From contig JBFIPX010000074.1 in NCBI GenBank assembly GCA_041609895.1, forward strand, positions 1 through 14,379: a DNA stretch of 14,379 nucleotides. The letters are read 5' to 3'. Of the stretch, positions 14,186 to 14,379 are shown piece by piece. Each line of letters opens with the position of its first letter. The stretch's first letter is position 1. Under the pieces are notes generated by a model. The model was not told where the DNA came from and searched no databases. It saw nothing but the letters and a program-made list of their open reading frames with translations. The stretch comes from JAHHLP01 sp041609895. GTDB taxonomy: Bacteria; Bacteroidota; Rhodothermia; Rhodothermales; JABDKH01. A program made the position numbers and the translations under genes.

Positions 14186-14291
14186 CGGCACAAACTATAT
14201 TTATCTCAGACCCGAGGTAGAATTCAAATGTTGGCCGCGCCCCTCCACATCGTGCAGAAAGTCTGCCCTGCACCCTAACTGATACCACTCG

Positions 14292-14379
14292 ATGAATCTC
14301 CGTGATCTTCGTTCACAGTCAACTACGCGATCGCCCGAAGATCTGGCAGCCCATCTTAAATCGTTCGAGCTCGATCTGA
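14292..14379 (+). CDS. N-terminus of an unrecognised gene, 3' partial
   Basis: The ATG at 14292 opens a frame that stays open to the window end: 29 codons, beginning MNLRDLRSQSTTRSPEDLAA and continuing HLKSFELDL. An in-frame TGA at 14280-14282 with no other start in between fixes this ATG. The sequence is polar with a possible amphipathic helix, no signal peptide and no recognisable motif. The only support is the open frame, the clean start and the promoter-like region upstream, so it may also be spurious. Confidence 0.45.
   Translation, partial: MNLRDLRSQSTTRSPEDLAAHLKSFELDL

Larger units (their letters stand above)
13989..14291. other. Non-coding stretch of about 300 nt with two inverted repeats
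   Basis: No convincing gene is seen between the tRNA-Asp terminator and the ATG at 14292. The ORFs here are short and lack start context or recognisable sequence. The visible structure is an operator-like inverted repeat at 14110-14126, a second inverted repeat at 14166-14185, and an AT-rich TATATTTAT at 14196-14204 that could be a -10 element. The stretch probably contains the promoter region of the gene beginning at 14292. Confidence 0.5.

Overview
The window looks like a piece of a Bacteroidota/Rhodothermota-type chromosome (Rhodothermales-like is my best guess, from gene content and not from a database search). The reasons are fairly GC-rich DNA, mostly absent Shine-Dalgarno sequences, promoter -10 elements of the form TATNTT or TAnnTTTG, and HU-like domains linked to a membrane-anchored SPOR protein, an arrangement I associate with this group. 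It reads mainly as core chromosome. I see no transposase, integrase, phage gene or CRISPR array.

Positions 1-6875, plus strand, form a cell-envelope block. It holds a long TPR protein (5' end cut by the window edge), an outer-membrane beta-barrel whose start codon overlaps the TPR stop codon, a short stand-alone HU-like protein, an HU-like/transmembrane/SPOR protein, an ExbB/TolQ-type proton-channel subunit and an ExbD/TolR-type subunit. The last four genes are tightly spaced (18-29 nt gaps) behind a putative promoter at about 4142. Together they suggest a proton-motive-force-driven Tol- or Ton-like envelope machine, but no TonB or TolA gene is visible.

Positions 6872-11235, minus strand, hold three genes. 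In transcription order these are an FAD/NAD(P)H oxidoreductase, a polytopic membrane protein with two ferredoxin-type 4Fe-4S clusters, and a YifB/ComM-type AAA+ ATPase. The first two look like a membrane electron-transfer pair fed by NAD(P)H. The yifB stop codon overlaps the exbD stop codon convergently.

Positions 11236-14379 start with a divergent intergenic region and NAD kinase (plus strand). Then come tRNA-Phe(GAA) with a good promoter and two tandem hairpins, a GH16 glucanase-like lipoprotein on the minus strand, and tRNA-Asp(GTC) with promoter and terminator. A roughly 300-bp non-coding stretch with two inverted repeats follows, and then the first 29 codons of an unrecognised gene that runs off the window.

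The best candidates for something new are the two HU-like genes, which lack complementary parts of the HU fold, inside an ExbB/ExbD operon without TonB, and the NAD(P)H-to-Fe-S membrane pair with an unusual cysteine motif.
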